Below, one piece after another: positions 34,386 through 44,721 of a DNA stretch of 64,000 nt; positions within the stretch are counted from its first letter, which is position 1; each line of letters begins with the position of its first letter. A program made the translations under genes and the position numbers. Below the pieces are notes generated by a model. That model saw only the letters and a list, made by a program, of their open reading frames with translations, searched no databases and was not told where the DNA came from. Source of the stretch: an uncultured Duncaniella sp. (GTDB taxonomy: Bacteria; Bacteroidota; Bacteroidia; Bacteroidales; Muribaculaceae); assembly GCA_910587165.1 (NCBI GenBank), contig CAJUKP010000002.1, positions 1 through 64,000 on the forward strand, written 5' to 3'.

Positions 34386-35534
34386 ATGAAACATCACGTA
34401 TTAGCCCTGATAGCCGCCTCTGCGGCCATGACAGTGGCATCGTGTGGCAGCTCCTCCAAGGAATGTGCCGGTAATGCATCCGGAATCTCCTCCTGCAAGT
34501 TTGACGACACACGCGACGGAAAACCGACCGCTCTCTACACTCTCAGATCCTCTTCAGGTCTTGAGGCTGATATCACTAACTATGGCGGCCGTATTGTGTC
34601 GCTCATGGTTCCGGACCGGGATGGCAAGATGCTCGATGTCGTGCTTGGCTTCGATAGCATAGCGGCATATTATCCCGAAAACAACAAGACCGACTTCGGC
34701 GCCGCGATAGGCCGTTACGGCAACCGTATCGACCATGGACGTCTCGTGATTGACGGAGATTCGATCCAGCTCCCCGTCAATAATTTCGGACATTCACTCC
34801 ACGGCGGACCGAACGGATGGCAGTATCAGGTATATGCAGCCGAGCAGCCCAATGACTCCACGCTTGTTCTGACAATGGATTCTCCCGATGGCGACAATGG
34901 CTTCCCCGGCAATATCCACGCGACAGTGACTTATACACTTCTCCCGGGCAACAAAGTAGACATAGCCTATTCGGCCACCACCGACAAACCCACGGTGATC
35001 AACCTGACCAATCATTCATATTTCAATCTTTCCGGTGATCCTGCCAACACTGTGCTCGATCACGATCTCACAGTCAATGCATCAGGCTACACGCCTATCG
35101 ACTCCACCTATATGACCACAGGTGAGATTCTTCCTGTAGAGGGAACTCCCATGGATTTCCGTCAGCCCAAGGCGATAGGCCGCGACATCGCCGCTGATAA
35201 TGAACAGCTTAAAAACGGTAATGGGTATGACCATAACTGGGTGCTCGACACCAACGGCGATATCAGCAAGGTGGCCGCCACTCTTGCAGCTCCCTCTACC
35301 GGCATAGGTATGAATATCTACACTTCCGAGCCCGGAATTCAGGTCTACTCAGGCAACTTCCTGGACGGCACCGTGACAGGAAAGGGTGGAAAGGTCTACA
35401 ACCAGCGTACCGGCATTGCCATGGAGACCCAGCACTATCCCGATTCTCCCAACAAGCCCCAGTGGCCTTCAACGCTCGTGCGTCCGGGTGAGACATACAC
35501 CAGCCACACCATCCTCGAATTCTATAATTTCTAA
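34386..35534 (+). CDS. galM: Aldose 1-epimerase, lipoprotein
   Basis: Interconverts alpha and beta anomers of sugars, here probably arabinose. The chosen ATG at 34386 gives a clean lipoprotein signal (MKHHVLALIAASAAMTVASC) with lipobox VASC and Cys20, so the enzyme is probably anchored in the periplasm or outer membrane. A longer in-frame ATG at 34335 would put 17 non-signal residues in front. Catalytic-region motifs are HGGPNGW and NLTNHSYFNLSG. At 382 residues it matches the exported mutarotases of Bacteroidetes. First gene of the operon. Confidence 0.93.
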   Translation: MKHHVLALIAASAAMTVASCGSSSKECAGNASGISSCKFDDTRDGKPTALYTLRSSSGLEADITNYGGRIVSLMVPDRDGKMLDVVLGFDSIAAYYPENNKTDFGAAIGRYGNRIDHGRLVIDGDSIQLPVNNFGHSLHGGPNGWQYQVYAAEQPNDSTLVLTMDSPDGDNGFPGNIHATVTYTLLPGNKVDIAYSATTDKPTVINLTNHSYFNLSGDPANTVLDHDLTVNASGYTPIDSTYMTTGEILPVEGTPMDFRQPKAIGRDIAADNEQLKNGNGYDHNWVLDTNGDISKVAATLAAPSTGIGMNIYTSEPGIQVYSGNFLDGTVTGKGGKVYNQRTGIAMETQHYPDSPNKPQWPSTLVRPGETYTSHTILEFYNF

Positions 35535-35583
35535 AGAAACCTATACTACTTCATTACCTTAAACTCTTAACAATTCATCAGCA

Positions 35584-37263
35584 ATGGGATTACTTGACTG
35601 GATCGTGATCGCGCTATTCTTTGTCGCGCTGATCCTTATTATCGTCTGGGTCTCCAGACAGAAACAGAATACGGCCTCCGACTACTTCCTCGGAGGCAAG
35701 GATGCAACCTGGATTGCCATCGGTGCCTCGATTTTCGCATCCAATATCGGTTCCGAGCACCTCATCGGCCTCGCAGGTGCAGGTGCATCAAGCGGTATGG
35801 CGATGGCCCATTGGGAAATCCAGGGTTGGATGATCCTTCTTCTCGGCTGGGTGTTCGTGCCCTTCTACACCCGCTCCATGGTCTACACAATGCCCGAGTT
35901 TCTCGAGCGTCGCTATAATGGAGCCTCCCGAACCATCCTCTCGCTCATCTCTCTTATCAGCTATGTGCTCACAAAGGTGGCCGTGACTGTCTATGCCGGA
36001 GGTCTCGTGTTCCAGCAGGTATTCGGCATCGAGACTCTCTGGGGCATTGATTTCTTCTGGATCGCAGCCATCGGTCTCGTGCTTCTCACCGCTGTCTATA
36101 CAATCGTAGGCGGTATGAAATCCGTGCTTTATACATCTGTGCTTCAGACACCTATCCTCCTTCTTGGCTCGCTCATCATTCTGGTGCTCGGTCTTCGTGC
36201 CCTCGGTGGTTGGGATGAGATGATGCGTGTATGCTCGATTGTAGAGGTCAACGAGTATGGCGATACCATGACCAATCTGATCCGTGACAACCGTGACAGC
36301 AACTATCCCTGGCTTGGTGCCCTTATTGGCTCATCTGTCATCGGCTTCTGGTATTGGTGTACAGACCAGTTCATCGTGCAGCGAGTTCTTTCCGGCAAGA
36401 ATGAGAAAGAATCACGTCGAGGCACAATATTCGGAGCATATCTCAAGCTTCTGCCTGTGTTCCTTTTCCTCATCCCGGGTATGATCGCCTATGCCCTGAG
36501 CCATGAGGGTATTGTAGTCAATGGTCAGACATTCGTTCTCTCAACACCTGATGCCGCTTTCCCCACACTTGTGGCCAAGCTTCTGCCCGCCGGTGTGAAG
36601 GGCCTGATTGTCTGTGGTATCCTTGCAGCTCTAATGTCTTCTCTGGCATCTCTGTTCAACTCCTCATCGGCTCTTTTCACCATCGACTTCTACCAGCGTT
36701 TCCACCCCGACACTGACCCCAAGAAGCTTGTCCGCATCGGTCAGGCTGCCACCGTGGTCATTGTAGTCCTCGGTATTATCTGGATTCCTGTCATGCGTTC
36801 GATGGGTGATGTGCTCTACAACTATCTCCAGGAGGTACAGTCTGTGCTTGCCCCCGGTATCGCTGCCGCATTCCTTATGGGTATTGTGTGGAAGCGTGCC
36901 AGCGCCCAGGGCGGTATGTGGGGCCTCATTGCAGGTCTTGCTATCGGCATCACCCGTCTCAGCGCCAAGATCTGGTATGACTTCAATCCTGTCGAGGGTG
37001 ACCACAATTGGTTCCAGTATATGTTCTATGACTGCAACTGGCTCTTCTTCTGCGGTTGGATGCTCCTCTTCTGCCTCGCGGTGGTATTTGTTGTCAGTCT
37101 TCTCACCAAGGCTCCCGATCCTGCCAAGATACAGGGTCTCGTATTCGGAACCTCCACTCCCGAGCAGCGTCTTGCCACCTACAACAGCTGGAATCGCTGG
37201 GATGTGATCAACTCAGTGATCATCCTTGCCATCACAGTTGCATTCTATATCTATTTCTGGTAA
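35584..37263 (+). CDS. Sodium/solute symporter (SSS family), probable arabinose transporter
   Basis: A 559-residue inner-membrane protein with about 14 helices. SSS/SGLT hallmarks include FASNIGSEHLIGLAGAGASSG (about 56-76) and GFWYWCTDQFIVQRVLSGK (about 257-275). It uses the sodium gradient, which Na+-NQR in this window would supply, to import sugar. Position between the mutarotase and the Nudix regulator in an arabinose operon makes L-arabinose the likely substrate; this is a context inference. Confidence 0.92.
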   Translation: MGLLDWIVIALFFVALILIIVWVSRQKQNTASDYFLGGKDATWIAIGASIFASNIGSEHLIGLAGAGASSGMAMAHWEIQGWMILLLGWVFVPFYTRSMVYTMPEFLERRYNGASRTILSLISLISYVLTKVAVTVYAGGLVFQQVFGIETLWGIDFFWIAAIGLVLLTAVYTIVGGMKSVLYTSVLQTPILLLGSLIILVLGLRALGGWDEMMRVCSIVEVNEYGDTMTNLIRDNRDSNYPWLGALIGSSVIGFWYWCTDQFIVQRVLSGKNEKESRRGTIFGAYLKLLPVFLFLIPGMIAYALSHEGIVVNGQTFVLSTPDAAFPTLVAKLLPAGVKGLIVCGILAALMSSLASLFNSSSALFTIDFYQRFHPDTDPKKLVRIGQAATVVIVVLGIIWIPVMRSMGDVLYNYLQEVQSVLAPGIAAAFLMGIVWKRASAQGGMWGLIAGLAIGITRLSAKIWYDFNPVEGDHNWFQYMFYDCNWLFFCGWMLLFCLAVVFVVSLLTKAPDPAKIQGLVFGTSTPEQRLATYNSWNRWDVINSVIILAITVAFYIYFW

Positions 37264-37282
37264 ACATTTACAGTCGTTCACA

Positions 37283-37957
37283 GTGAGCTTCTACAGCGAA
37301 AATCCGCGGTTTTTCGTAGCGGTTGACTGCATAATCTTCAGCGTGGTCGAGGAGAAGCTTTGTCTTCTCCTCACCAAGCGGAGATTTGAGCCTGAAATGG
37401 GTAAATGGTCGCTCATGGGTGGATTCGTGCAACAGGACGAGAGTGCCGACGCAGCGGCAAGGCGTGTTCTCAAGCAGCTCACAGGCCTTGAGAACGTGTA
37501 TATGGAGCAGGTCCAGGCCTTCGGAGAGCTTGACCGCGATCCAGGAGAAAGGGTCATATCCATAGCATATTATGCCCTGCTTGGCCCGGGAGAATATGTG
37601 CCGCGCCTGCTGGCGGAGTATAATGCCGAATGGGTGCCGCTCGATTCGCTTCCCCCGCTTGGGTTCGATCATCCGGAAATGGTTGATAAAGCCCTGTCTA
37701 AAGTCAGGGAGAGCATACCTGTCAAGCCGATAGGGTTCAATCTTCTTCCCGAGATGTTCACCCTTACCCAGCTGCAGGTGCTTTATGAGAAAATCATAGG
37801 CCATCCCATCGACAAGCGCAACTTCCGTAAGCGTATCGCCGATATCCCCTGCATAGAGAAGACTCCTTATATAGACAAGACCTCATCGAGGCGCGGGGCT
37901 TCTCTCTACCGTTATAACGAAAAATTATTCAACAGCTTATCCAAATTTAAAATCTGA
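37283..37957 (+). CDS. araR: Nudix-type transcriptional regulator of arabinose use
   Basis: A 224-residue protein with an N-terminal Nudix domain and a C-terminal winged helix (about 145-224; FNLLPEMFTLTQLQVLYEKI...RNFRKRIADI). The Nudix box GGFVQQDESADAAARRVLKQLTGL has lost the catalytic REUxEE glutamates, as expected for sensor domains. In Bacteroides, AraR of this type represses arabinose genes and is released by L-arabinose. I prefer the GTG at 37283, which starts just before the conserved FYSENPRFF; an ATG at 37226 would overlap the transporter gene by 38 bases. It precedes araD by 5 bases. Confidence 0.88.
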   Translation: MSFYSENPRFFVAVDCIIFSVVEEKLCLLLTKRRFEPEMGKWSLMGGFVQQDESADAAARRVLKQLTGLENVYMEQVQAFGELDRDPGERVISIAYYALLGPGEYVPRLLAEYNAEWVPLDSLPPLGFDHPEMVDKALSKVRESIPVKPIGFNLLPEMFTLTQLQVLYEKIIGHPIDKRNFRKRIADIPCIEKTPYIDKTSSRRGASLYRYNEKLFNSLSKFKI

Positions 37958-37962
37958 CAATC

Positions 37963-38658
37963 ATGCTTGAAGAACTTAAAGAGAAAGTCTACAAGGCAAA
38001 CATTGAGCTCGTGAAACACGGACTCGTGATATTCACCTGGGGCAATGTCTCGGGTATTGACCGCGAGAAGGGTCTCGTGGTGATCAAACCCAGTGGCGTC
38101 GACTATGACGACATGAAACCCGAGGATATGGTGGTGGTTGATCTCATGACCGGCGAGGTGGTCGAGGGAGATCTCCGGCCCTCGTCCGACACTCCTACCC
38201 ACCTTGTTATATACAGGGCTTTCCCGGAGGTTGGGGGAGTAGTGCACACTCATTCGACATACGCCACCGGATGGGCCCAGGCCGGCATTGACCTGCCGAA
38301 TATCGGCACTACCCAGGCCGACTATTTCCACGATGCCATCCCCTGCACACCGGATATGACACGCGATGAGGTGATGGGTGACTATGAGCTCGAAACCGGA
38401 AATGTCATTGTGCGTCGCTTTGAGGGAATGAACCCTATCCACACTCCCGGTGTTCTTGTAAAGAACCATGGACCTTTCGCATGGGGCAAGACCCCTGCCG
38501 ATGCCGTGCATAACGCAGTAGTGATGGAGCAGGTTGCCAAGATGGCATTCATTGCCTATCAGGTCAATCCGGGTCTCACCATGAACCCCCTGCTCATCGA
38601 GAAACATTTCGAGCGCAAGCATGGCGCGAATGCCTACTATGGCCAGATTAAAAAATAA
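37963..38658 (+). CDS. araD: L-ribulose-5-phosphate 4-epimerase
   Basis: Converts L-ribulose 5-phosphate to D-xylulose 5-phosphate, the last step of arabinose catabolism. The 231-residue class II aldolase-fold protein has D76, H95 and H97 (VVHTHSTYATGW) and H169 (VKNHGPFAWG), matching the E. coli metal and catalytic residues. It starts 5 bases after araR and is followed by araA. Confidence 0.96.
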   Translation: MLEELKEKVYKANIELVKHGLVIFTWGNVSGIDREKGLVVIKPSGVDYDDMKPEDMVVVDLMTGEVVEGDLRPSSDTPTHLVIYRAFPEVGGVVHTHSTYATGWAQAGIDLPNIGTTQADYFHDAIPCTPDMTRDEVMGDYELETGNVIVRRFEGMNPIHTPGVLVKNHGPFAWGKTPADAVHNAVVMEQVAKMAFIAYQVNPGLTMNPLLIEKHFERKHGANAYYGQIKK

Positions 38659-38712
38659 TAAAACAAGTTAATAGTTAACCGGAATATCTAATCATAAAAA
38701 TCCTAAATAATC

Positions 38713-40248
38713 ATGTTTGACAATTATGAAATATGGTGGGTCACTGGTGCCCAGCTCTTATACGGTGGTGACGCTGTAGTCTCTGTCGATGCACACTCCA
38801 AGGAAATGGTGGAAGGCCTCAACAAGTCGGGCCGCATCCCTGTGAAGATCGTCTACAAAGGCACAGCCAATTCCTCACGTGAGGTGGCTGACATCATGAA
38901 AGCCGCCAACAACGATAACCGTTGTATCGGTGTGATGACATGGATGCACACTTTCTCACCCGCCAAGATGTGGATCCATGGACTCCAGCAGCTCAACAAG
39001 CCGTTGCTCCACTTCCACACCCAGTATAACGCCGAAATTCCCTGGGATACCATGGACATGGACTTCATGAACCTCAACCAGAGTGCCCACGGTGACCGCG
39101 AATTCGGTCACATCTGCACCCGTATGCGTCTGCGCCGTAAAGTTGTTGTCGGCCATTGGTCCGATCCCAAGGCACAGGACCGCATCGCTGTATGGTCGCG
39201 TGTGGCAGCAGCCTGGGCCGATTCACAGGATATGCTCATCATCCGCTTCGGCGATCAGATGAACAATGTTGCCGTGACCGACGGTGACAAGGTTGAGGCT
39301 GAGCAGCGTCTCGGCTATCATGTCGATTACACTCCCGTCTCGGAACTCATGGAGTACTGGAAAAAAATCGACAGTGCGGATGTCGACGCTCTTGTTGAGA
39401 CCTATTTCAAGGAATACACCCATGACCAGGCTCTCGAAGAGAAAGGTTCTGCCGGATATAAATCTATCTGGAACGCCGCCCGCGCCGAGCTGGCCCTCCG
39501 TGCCATTCTCAAGGCAAAGGGTGCCAAGGGCTTCACAACCAACTTCGACGATCTCGGATGCGCTGATATCAACGATCCTAATTTCGTAGGATTCGACCAG
39601 ATTCCCGGTCTCGCCTCACAGCGTCTCATGGCCGAGGGTTATGGTTTCGGAGCCGAAGGCGACTGGAAGAGCGCCGCTCTCTACCGCACTGTATGGTTCA
39701 TGTCCCAGGGCCTTCCCAAGGGTTGCTCGTTCCTTGAGGACTATACCCTTAACTTCGATGGGGCAAACAGCTCTATTCTTCAGGCCCATATGCTTGAGGT
39801 ATGCCCCCTCATCGCCGAGGAGCGTCCCCGTCTCGAGGTTCATTTCCTCGGTATCGGAGTGCGCAAGGCCCAGACCGCACGTCTCGTGTTCACTTCCAAG
39901 CCTGAAAAGGGTGTGACCGCAACTGTTGTCGATCTTGGCAACCGCTTCCGCCTCATTGTCAACGATGTCGAGTGCATCAAGTCCAAGCCTCTGCCCAAAC
40001 TCCCCGTTGCATCGGCACTCTGGATCCCGATGCCTGACTTCGAGACCGGTGCTGCAGCCTGGATACTTGCCGGCGGAACCCACCACTCCTGCTTCTCCTA
40101 TGACCTTACTCCCGAATACTGGGAAGATTATGCCGAGATCGCAGGTATCGAGATGGCACATATCAACAAGGACACCACCATCCCGACCTTCAAGAACGAA
40201 CTCCGTTGGAACGAGGTCTACTATATGCTCAACAAGTCACTTTGCTAA
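38713..40248 (+). CDS. araA: L-arabinose isomerase
   Basis: Isomerises L-arabinose to L-ribulose using Mn2+. The 511-residue protein begins FDNYEIWWVTGAQLLYGGDA and contains MTWMHTFSPAKMWIHGLQ and LHFHTQYNAEIPWDTMDMDF, all characteristic of AraA. Full-length compared with E. coli (500). It is 54 bases after araD and 3 bases before araB. Confidence 0.97.
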   Translation: MFDNYEIWWVTGAQLLYGGDAVVSVDAHSKEMVEGLNKSGRIPVKIVYKGTANSSREVADIMKAANNDNRCIGVMTWMHTFSPAKMWIHGLQQLNKPLLHFHTQYNAEIPWDTMDMDFMNLNQSAHGDREFGHICTRMRLRRKVVVGHWSDPKAQDRIAVWSRVAAAWADSQDMLIIRFGDQMNNVAVTDGDKVEAEQRLGYHVDYTPVSELMEYWKKIDSADVDALVETYFKEYTHDQALEEKGSAGYKSIWNAARAELALRAILKAKGAKGFTTNFDDLGCADINDPNFVGFDQIPGLASQRLMAEGYGFGAEGDWKSAALYRTVWFMSQGLPKGCSFLEDYTLNFDGANSSILQAHMLEVCPLIAEERPRLEVHFLGIGVRKAQTARLVFTSKPEKGVTATVVDLGNRFRLIVNDVECIKSKPLPKLPVASALWIPMPDFETGAAAWILAGGTHHSCFSYDLTPEYWEDYAEIAGIEMAHINKDTTIPTFKNELRWNEVYYMLNKSLC

Positions 40249-40251
40249 GAT

Positions 40252-41850
40252 ATGGCAGACATCAACAACGCTAAGACTACCATTGAGACGGGTAAGGCCA
40301 TCCTCGGCATAGAGTTTGGCTCTACCCGCATCAAGGCGGTCCTCATAGACGAGAATAACAATCCTATAGCACAGGGCAGTCATCAGTGGGAGAACCAGCT
40401 TGTCGACGGGCTCTGGACATACAGCCTCGAGGCCGTATGGAACGGTGTGCAGGACTGCTACCGTGATTTGCGTGAGAATGTGCTCTCTCTCTACGGAGTC
40501 GAGATAACCAACCTTGCAGCCATAGGCATAAGTGCTATGATGCACGGATATATGCCTTTTGACAAGGATGGAAATCTCCTCGCTCCCTTCCGTACCTGGC
40601 GCAACACCAATACCGGAGAGGCTGCAGCGAAACTGTCAGAGCTTTTTGTCTACAATATACCTCTCAGGTGGAGCATCTCGCATCTCTATCAGGCAATACT
40701 CGACGAAGAGCCCCATGTGAAGGATGTCAACTTCCTCACCACACTCGCCGGATATATCCACTGGCGTCTTACCGGAGAGAAGGTGCTCGGAGTGGGTGAC
40801 GCATCCGGTATGCTTTCCATCGACCCGGCTACAAAGGATTATTCCGCTGAAATGGTCGAGAAGTTCGACAATCTTGTGGCGTCCAAGGATTTCGCATGGA
40901 AACTCGGTGAGATTCTGCCCAAGGTTCTTCCCGCCGGTGCCAAAGCCGGTGTGCTCACTGCTGTCGGTGCGACACTGCTCGACACTACAGGTCATCTTCA
41001 GGCCGGAATTCCCCTCTGTCCCCCGGAGGGTGATGCAGGCACCGGAATGGTGGCCACCAATGCCGTTGAGCAGCGCACAGGCAATGTATCGGCCGGAACA
41101 TCATCATTCTCGATGATCGTGCTTGAGAAAGAGCTTTCGCGCCCCTACGAGGAGATTGATATGGTGACCACTCCTGACGGTAGTCTCGTCGCTATGGTGC
41201 ATTGCAACAACTGTACTTCCGATCTCAATGCCTGGGTTGGCCTCTTCCGCGAGTATACCGAGCTCCTCGGACTTCCGGTTGATATGAACGAGATCTTCTC
41301 AAAGCTCTATAACTGCGCCCTCGGAGGTGACTCAGACTGTGGCGGTCTCGTAGCCTATAATTTCTTCTCAGGCGAGCCTGTTGTCGGATTTGCAGAAGGC
41401 AGCCCGCTGGTGGTACGTTCGGTGGCCGATAAGTTCAACCTGGCTAATCTCATGCGCTCACATCTCCATGCTGCCGTTGCTGTGCTCAAAATCGGCAACG
41501 ACATTCTGTTTGACAAGGAGAATGTGAAGGTTGACCGTATCACCGGACACGGAGGTCTTTTCAAGACCCCCGTTGTCGGACAGCGCATACTTGCTGCAGC
41601 TCTCAATTCTCCCATTTCTGTCATGGAGACAGCCGGTGAGGGTGGAGCCTGGGGTATGGCTCTCCTTGGAGCTTATATGGTTCATGGAGGTATGTCCACA
41701 CTTCCCGAATGGCTCAACAATGTTGTGTTCCGCGGCAATGCTGGTACTGAAATCGCTCCTACTCCCGAGGACGTGGCCGGATTCAATGCCTATATCCGCA
41801 ACTACATCAACCGTCTGCCGGTCGAGCGTGCCGCTGTAGAGACCAACTGA
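40252..41850 (+). CDS. araB: Ribulokinase-type FGGY carbohydrate kinase
   Basis: Phosphorylates L-ribulose in the arabinose pathway. The 532-residue protein has the FGGY ATP-binding start LGIEFGSTRIKAVLID (14-29), MMHGYMPFDKDGN and the C-terminal ITGHGGLFKTPVVGQRILAAALN signature. The sequence class differs from classical E. coli AraB and matches the kinase used in Bacteroidetes arabinose clusters. Begins three bases after araA and closes the operon before a bidirectional terminator. Confidence 0.92.
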   Translation: MADINNAKTTIETGKAILGIEFGSTRIKAVLIDENNNPIAQGSHQWENQLVDGLWTYSLEAVWNGVQDCYRDLRENVLSLYGVEITNLAAIGISAMMHGYMPFDKDGNLLAPFRTWRNTNTGEAAAKLSELFVYNIPLRWSISHLYQAILDEEPHVKDVNFLTTLAGYIHWRLTGEKVLGVGDASGMLSIDPATKDYSAEMVEKFDNLVASKDFAWKLGEILPKVLPAGAKAGVLTAVGATLLDTTGHLQAGIPLCPPEGDAGTGMVATNAVEQRTGNVSAGTSSFSMIVLEKELSRPYEEIDMVTTPDGSLVAMVHCNNCTSDLNAWVGLFREYTELLGLPVDMNEIFSKLYNCALGGDSDCGGLVAYNFFSGEPVVGFAEGSPLVVRSVADKFNLANLMRSHLHAAVAVLKIGNDILFDKENVKVDRITGHGGLFKTPVVGQRILAAALNSPISVMETAGEGGAWGMALLGAYMVHGGMSTLPEWLNNVVFRGNAGTEIAPTPEDVAGFNAYIRNYINRLPVERAAVETN

Positions 41851-41904
41851 TCCCACCGGTTCGCAGTCATCTGATGAACCGGCTGTGAATCAGAATTTAA
41901 TAAT

Positions 41905-41956
41905 AAAAACAGTTCCTATGTTTGCGTTTTTCATTGCAAACATTGGAACTGTTTTT
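41905..41956. terminator. Bidirectional terminator between araB and the P-type ATPase
   Basis: Bases 41905-41925 pair with 41936-41956 in a 21-base stem with a single mismatch and a 10-base loop. The stem base is A-tract against T-tract, giving a U-run in both directions. It separates two convergent genes ending at 41850 and 41983. Confidence 0.9.
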
Positions 41957-41982
41957 TTTGATATGCTTTTTTCAGAAGAGTT

Positions 41983-44637
41983 CTATTTCTTCTTTTCCGT
42001 CAGACGCCAGATCTCTCCGATCCACAGCACTATAGAAGTGGCCGAGATTATTATGGCCCAGTCTGTGATGGAAAGTGGAACGACATTGAAAAATCTTCCT
42101 CCGATCTGCACGATAGCTATCTGTCCCACGAGAATGAAGAGGGCTATCAGCTCGAAGCCTCCGCAATCCTTCATGTGGAAAGCTGAACGCCCGGTGGAGA
42201 AAGCCTTGGCGTTGAACATATTCCAGAACTGCAGAAATACAAATATGGTAAAGAACAGCGACAGCTCATAGGGCGAGAGACCTGTATTGTCTCCAATCGG
42301 AAGTTGCCCGAATTGAGTCAGAGAGGTGAGAGGTGTATGCTCAAGGTAGAAAAGCAAACCAAGCAGGGCCACAAAGAAGATGCCGCCGACTCCGATGATG
42401 AACTTCCACATTGACGGGCTAATGATGAATGCCGTGCGGGAGCGTGGCTGTTCATGCATTACAGCCGCAGAGGGAGGGAGAGATGCGAGTGCCATGGCAG
42501 CAAACGTATCCATAATGAGATTGACCCATAGCATCTGTGTGACGGTCAGGGGAGATTCCATTCCCATGAACGAGCCGACTAGCACAATGAGGCTGGCGAC
42601 CACGTTGACAGTCATCTGGAACAGTATGAAACGCTGTATGTTGAGATAAAGCGAGCGTCCCCACATGACGGCGCGGCCGATTGAGCTGAATGAATTGTCT
42701 ATTATGGTTATGTCTGAAGCCTCCTTTGCCACTGAGGTCCCATCGCCCATCGACAGTCCTACATGGGCAGCCTTGAGAGCCGGAGCATCATTGGTCCCGT
42801 CACCTGTCACGGCCACAACCTCATTTCCGGCCTGAAGGGCTTCCACAAGTCTCTTTTTGTCCATAGGCCTGGCCCGCGCTATGATCTTGAGATCCGCAAC
42901 GCGCTCGCGGAGTTTGTCGTCAGGAAGACTCTCGAATTCCGTTCCAGTGATTATGTTGCTGTCATTATCGCTATCGTCATTCCAAAGTCCGATCTGACGT
43001 CCTATCTCCTTGGCAGTACCCGGAGTATCACCTGTCACTATCTTGATGTCGATACCGGCATTGAGAACCTCTCTCACAGCGTCAGGCACATCCGGACGGA
43101 CAGGATCGGAAATCGCCGCTATCCCGAGGAATACGAGCCTCTCGGCCACCACTCTGTTGTTCTCGATAGTCAGGTCATCATCGTTGAGCTCCTGATAGGC
43201 AAATCCGAGTGTACGCATGGCCTGATTCTGGTACCCAAGGAGCAGGGCGTCAATCTCGGCCCGTGTCACACCGGCGGTGTCCTTGCAAAGGCCGAACACG
43301 ATCTCAGGCGCGCCCTTGAGGTATAGTATCCTGCGGCCATCGGCGTTCCTCACCACTGTGGCCATATATTTACGCTCGGTTGAGAATGGCAGCTCTTCAA
43401 TTCTCACGACCCGGTCTTTCAGCCTGTTGAAATCTATACCACGTTCCTTGAGCCAGAGCAGCAATGCTCCCTCGGTAGGATTGCCGAGCACAACAGGTTT
43501 TTCGCCTGACAGATCGAGCTGGGCTGTGGAATTGGCAGCGATACCCTCGTAGATCACATTGTCTGAAGGGTTGCCGAAAAAATCGGTCTTGTAGACTTGC
43601 ATCTGATTTCGCGTAAGAGTGCCGGTCTTGTCGGTGCATATCACGGTGGTGGCCCCCATGGTCTCACAGGCGTGCATCTTCCTCACAAGATTGTTTGTCT
43701 TCAGCATACGCCGCATGGAGTAGGCGAGAGAAAGTGTCACGGCCATAGGAAGTCCTTCGGGAACCGACACGACAATAAGGGTGACGGCTATCATGAGCGT
43801 CTGGAGAAAATAAGCTATAAACGATACCCATTCGAAGTCTGTGTTGAGGAAATACATGAGTATTCTGCCTCCGATGATGGCAATAGCGAATATATAGCTT
43901 ATTTTGGTTATGAGCGATCCAAGACGGTCGAACTGTTCGCTCAACGGTGTCTTGACGCTATCGTCTATCTGAGCCGCGGTGAAAACCTTGCCGTTCTCAG
44001 TCATATCGCCGACGGCGAGTACCTCCATCACTCCATGGCCTTCCATGACCTTTGTGCCTCGCATGGCGTGGTCGGTAGGGAAGGTGGCATCCGGATCGGC
44101 ATCGTCAGGGTCAGCGCTTTTATGACACACAGGCTCGCCTGTAAGAGTTGATTCATCAATATTGAGAGATACAGTCTCGAGCAGCTTGCCGTCAGCGGGG
44201 ACTTCCTCTCCGGTATTGAGAATGACGATGTCTCCCACAACCACATCTTTTTTTGGTATCTGCATCGGGCCGCCATTGCGGATCACCTGCACAGGTTCCT
44301 CGTCGTTCACCTGGTTGAGAACCTCAAATTCCTTGTCGGCCTTCATCTCGAAGTAAAACGATAGTCCTGTGGCGAGAAGAATGGCTATGAAGATACCGAC
44401 AGGTTCGAAGAATACCCCCTTGCCTTCGTCAAGTCCCCAATATTCATAGCATGATATACCCACAGACAACACACCCGCTACAATCAGGATGATGATGAGG
44501 GGATCGCTGAATTTTTTCAGGAACTGACGCCACAGCGGTTCTTTCTCCGGCGGAGTCAGCAGATTTGATCCATATTTCGCACGGCTCTCGGTCACTTGCT
44601 GATCTGTGAGACCTGAGAAATGTCTGGTTTTGTCCAT
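41983..44637 (-). CDS. Calcium-translocating P-type ATPase (PMCA-like, P2B)
   Basis: An 884-residue membrane pump, probably exporting Ca2+. Visible motifs are the phosphorylation site CTDKTGTLTRNQ, the actuator LTGEPVC in place of TGES, the hinge TGDGTNDAPALKAAHVG, and the PEGLPMAVTLSLAYS segment in helix 4 with the ion-binding residues. I chose ATG 44637 (MDKTRHFSGLTDQQV) because the longer in-frame ATG at 44724 would start inside the promoter. Exact ion specificity is inferred from family. Confidence 0.92.
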   Translation of the reverse strand: MDKTRHFSGLTDQQVTESRAKYGSNLLTPPEKEPLWRQFLKKFSDPLIIILIVAGVLSVGISCYEYWGLDEGKGVFFEPVGIFIAILLATGLSFYFEMKADKEFEVLNQVNDEEPVQVIRNGGPMQIPKKDVVVGDIVILNTGEEVPADGKLLETVSLNIDESTLTGEPVCHKSADPDDADPDATFPTDHAMRGTKVMEGHGVMEVLAVGDMTENGKVFTAAQIDDSVKTPLSEQFDRLGSLITKISYIFAIAIIGGRILMYFLNTDFEWVSFIAYFLQTLMIAVTLIVVSVPEGLPMAVTLSLAYSMRRMLKTNNLVRKMHACETMGATTVICTDKTGTLTRNQMQVYKTDFFGNPSDNVIYEGIAANSTAQLDLSGEKPVVLGNPTEGALLLWLKERGIDFNRLKDRVVRIEELPFSTERKYMATVVRNADGRRILYLKGAPEIVFGLCKDTAGVTRAEIDALLLGYQNQAMRTLGFAYQELNDDDLTIENNRVVAERLVFLGIAAISDPVRPDVPDAVREVLNAGIDIKIVTGDTPGTAKEIGRQIGLWNDDSDNDSNIITGTEFESLPDDKLRERVADLKIIARARPMDKKRLVEALQAGNEVVAVTGDGTNDAPALKAAHVGLSMGDGTSVAKEASDITIIDNSFSSIGRAVMWGRSLYLNIQRFILFQMTVNVVASLIVLVGSFMGMESPLTVTQMLWVNLIMDTFAAMALASLPPSAAVMHEQPRSRTAFIISPSMWKFIIGVGGIFFVALLGLLFYLEHTPLTSLTQFGQLPIGDNTGLSPYELSLFFTIFVFLQFWNMFNAKAFSTGRSAFHMKDCGGFELIALFILVGQIAIVQIGGRFFNVVPLSITDWAIIISATSIVLWIGEIWRLTEKKK

Positions 44638-44721
44638 ATTGATGATTTTATTTCTTGAGTCATGACGATGCCGGGATCCATTAGTAGACCCTTTAATCGC
44701 AAACATTGAAAAACAGAGCTG

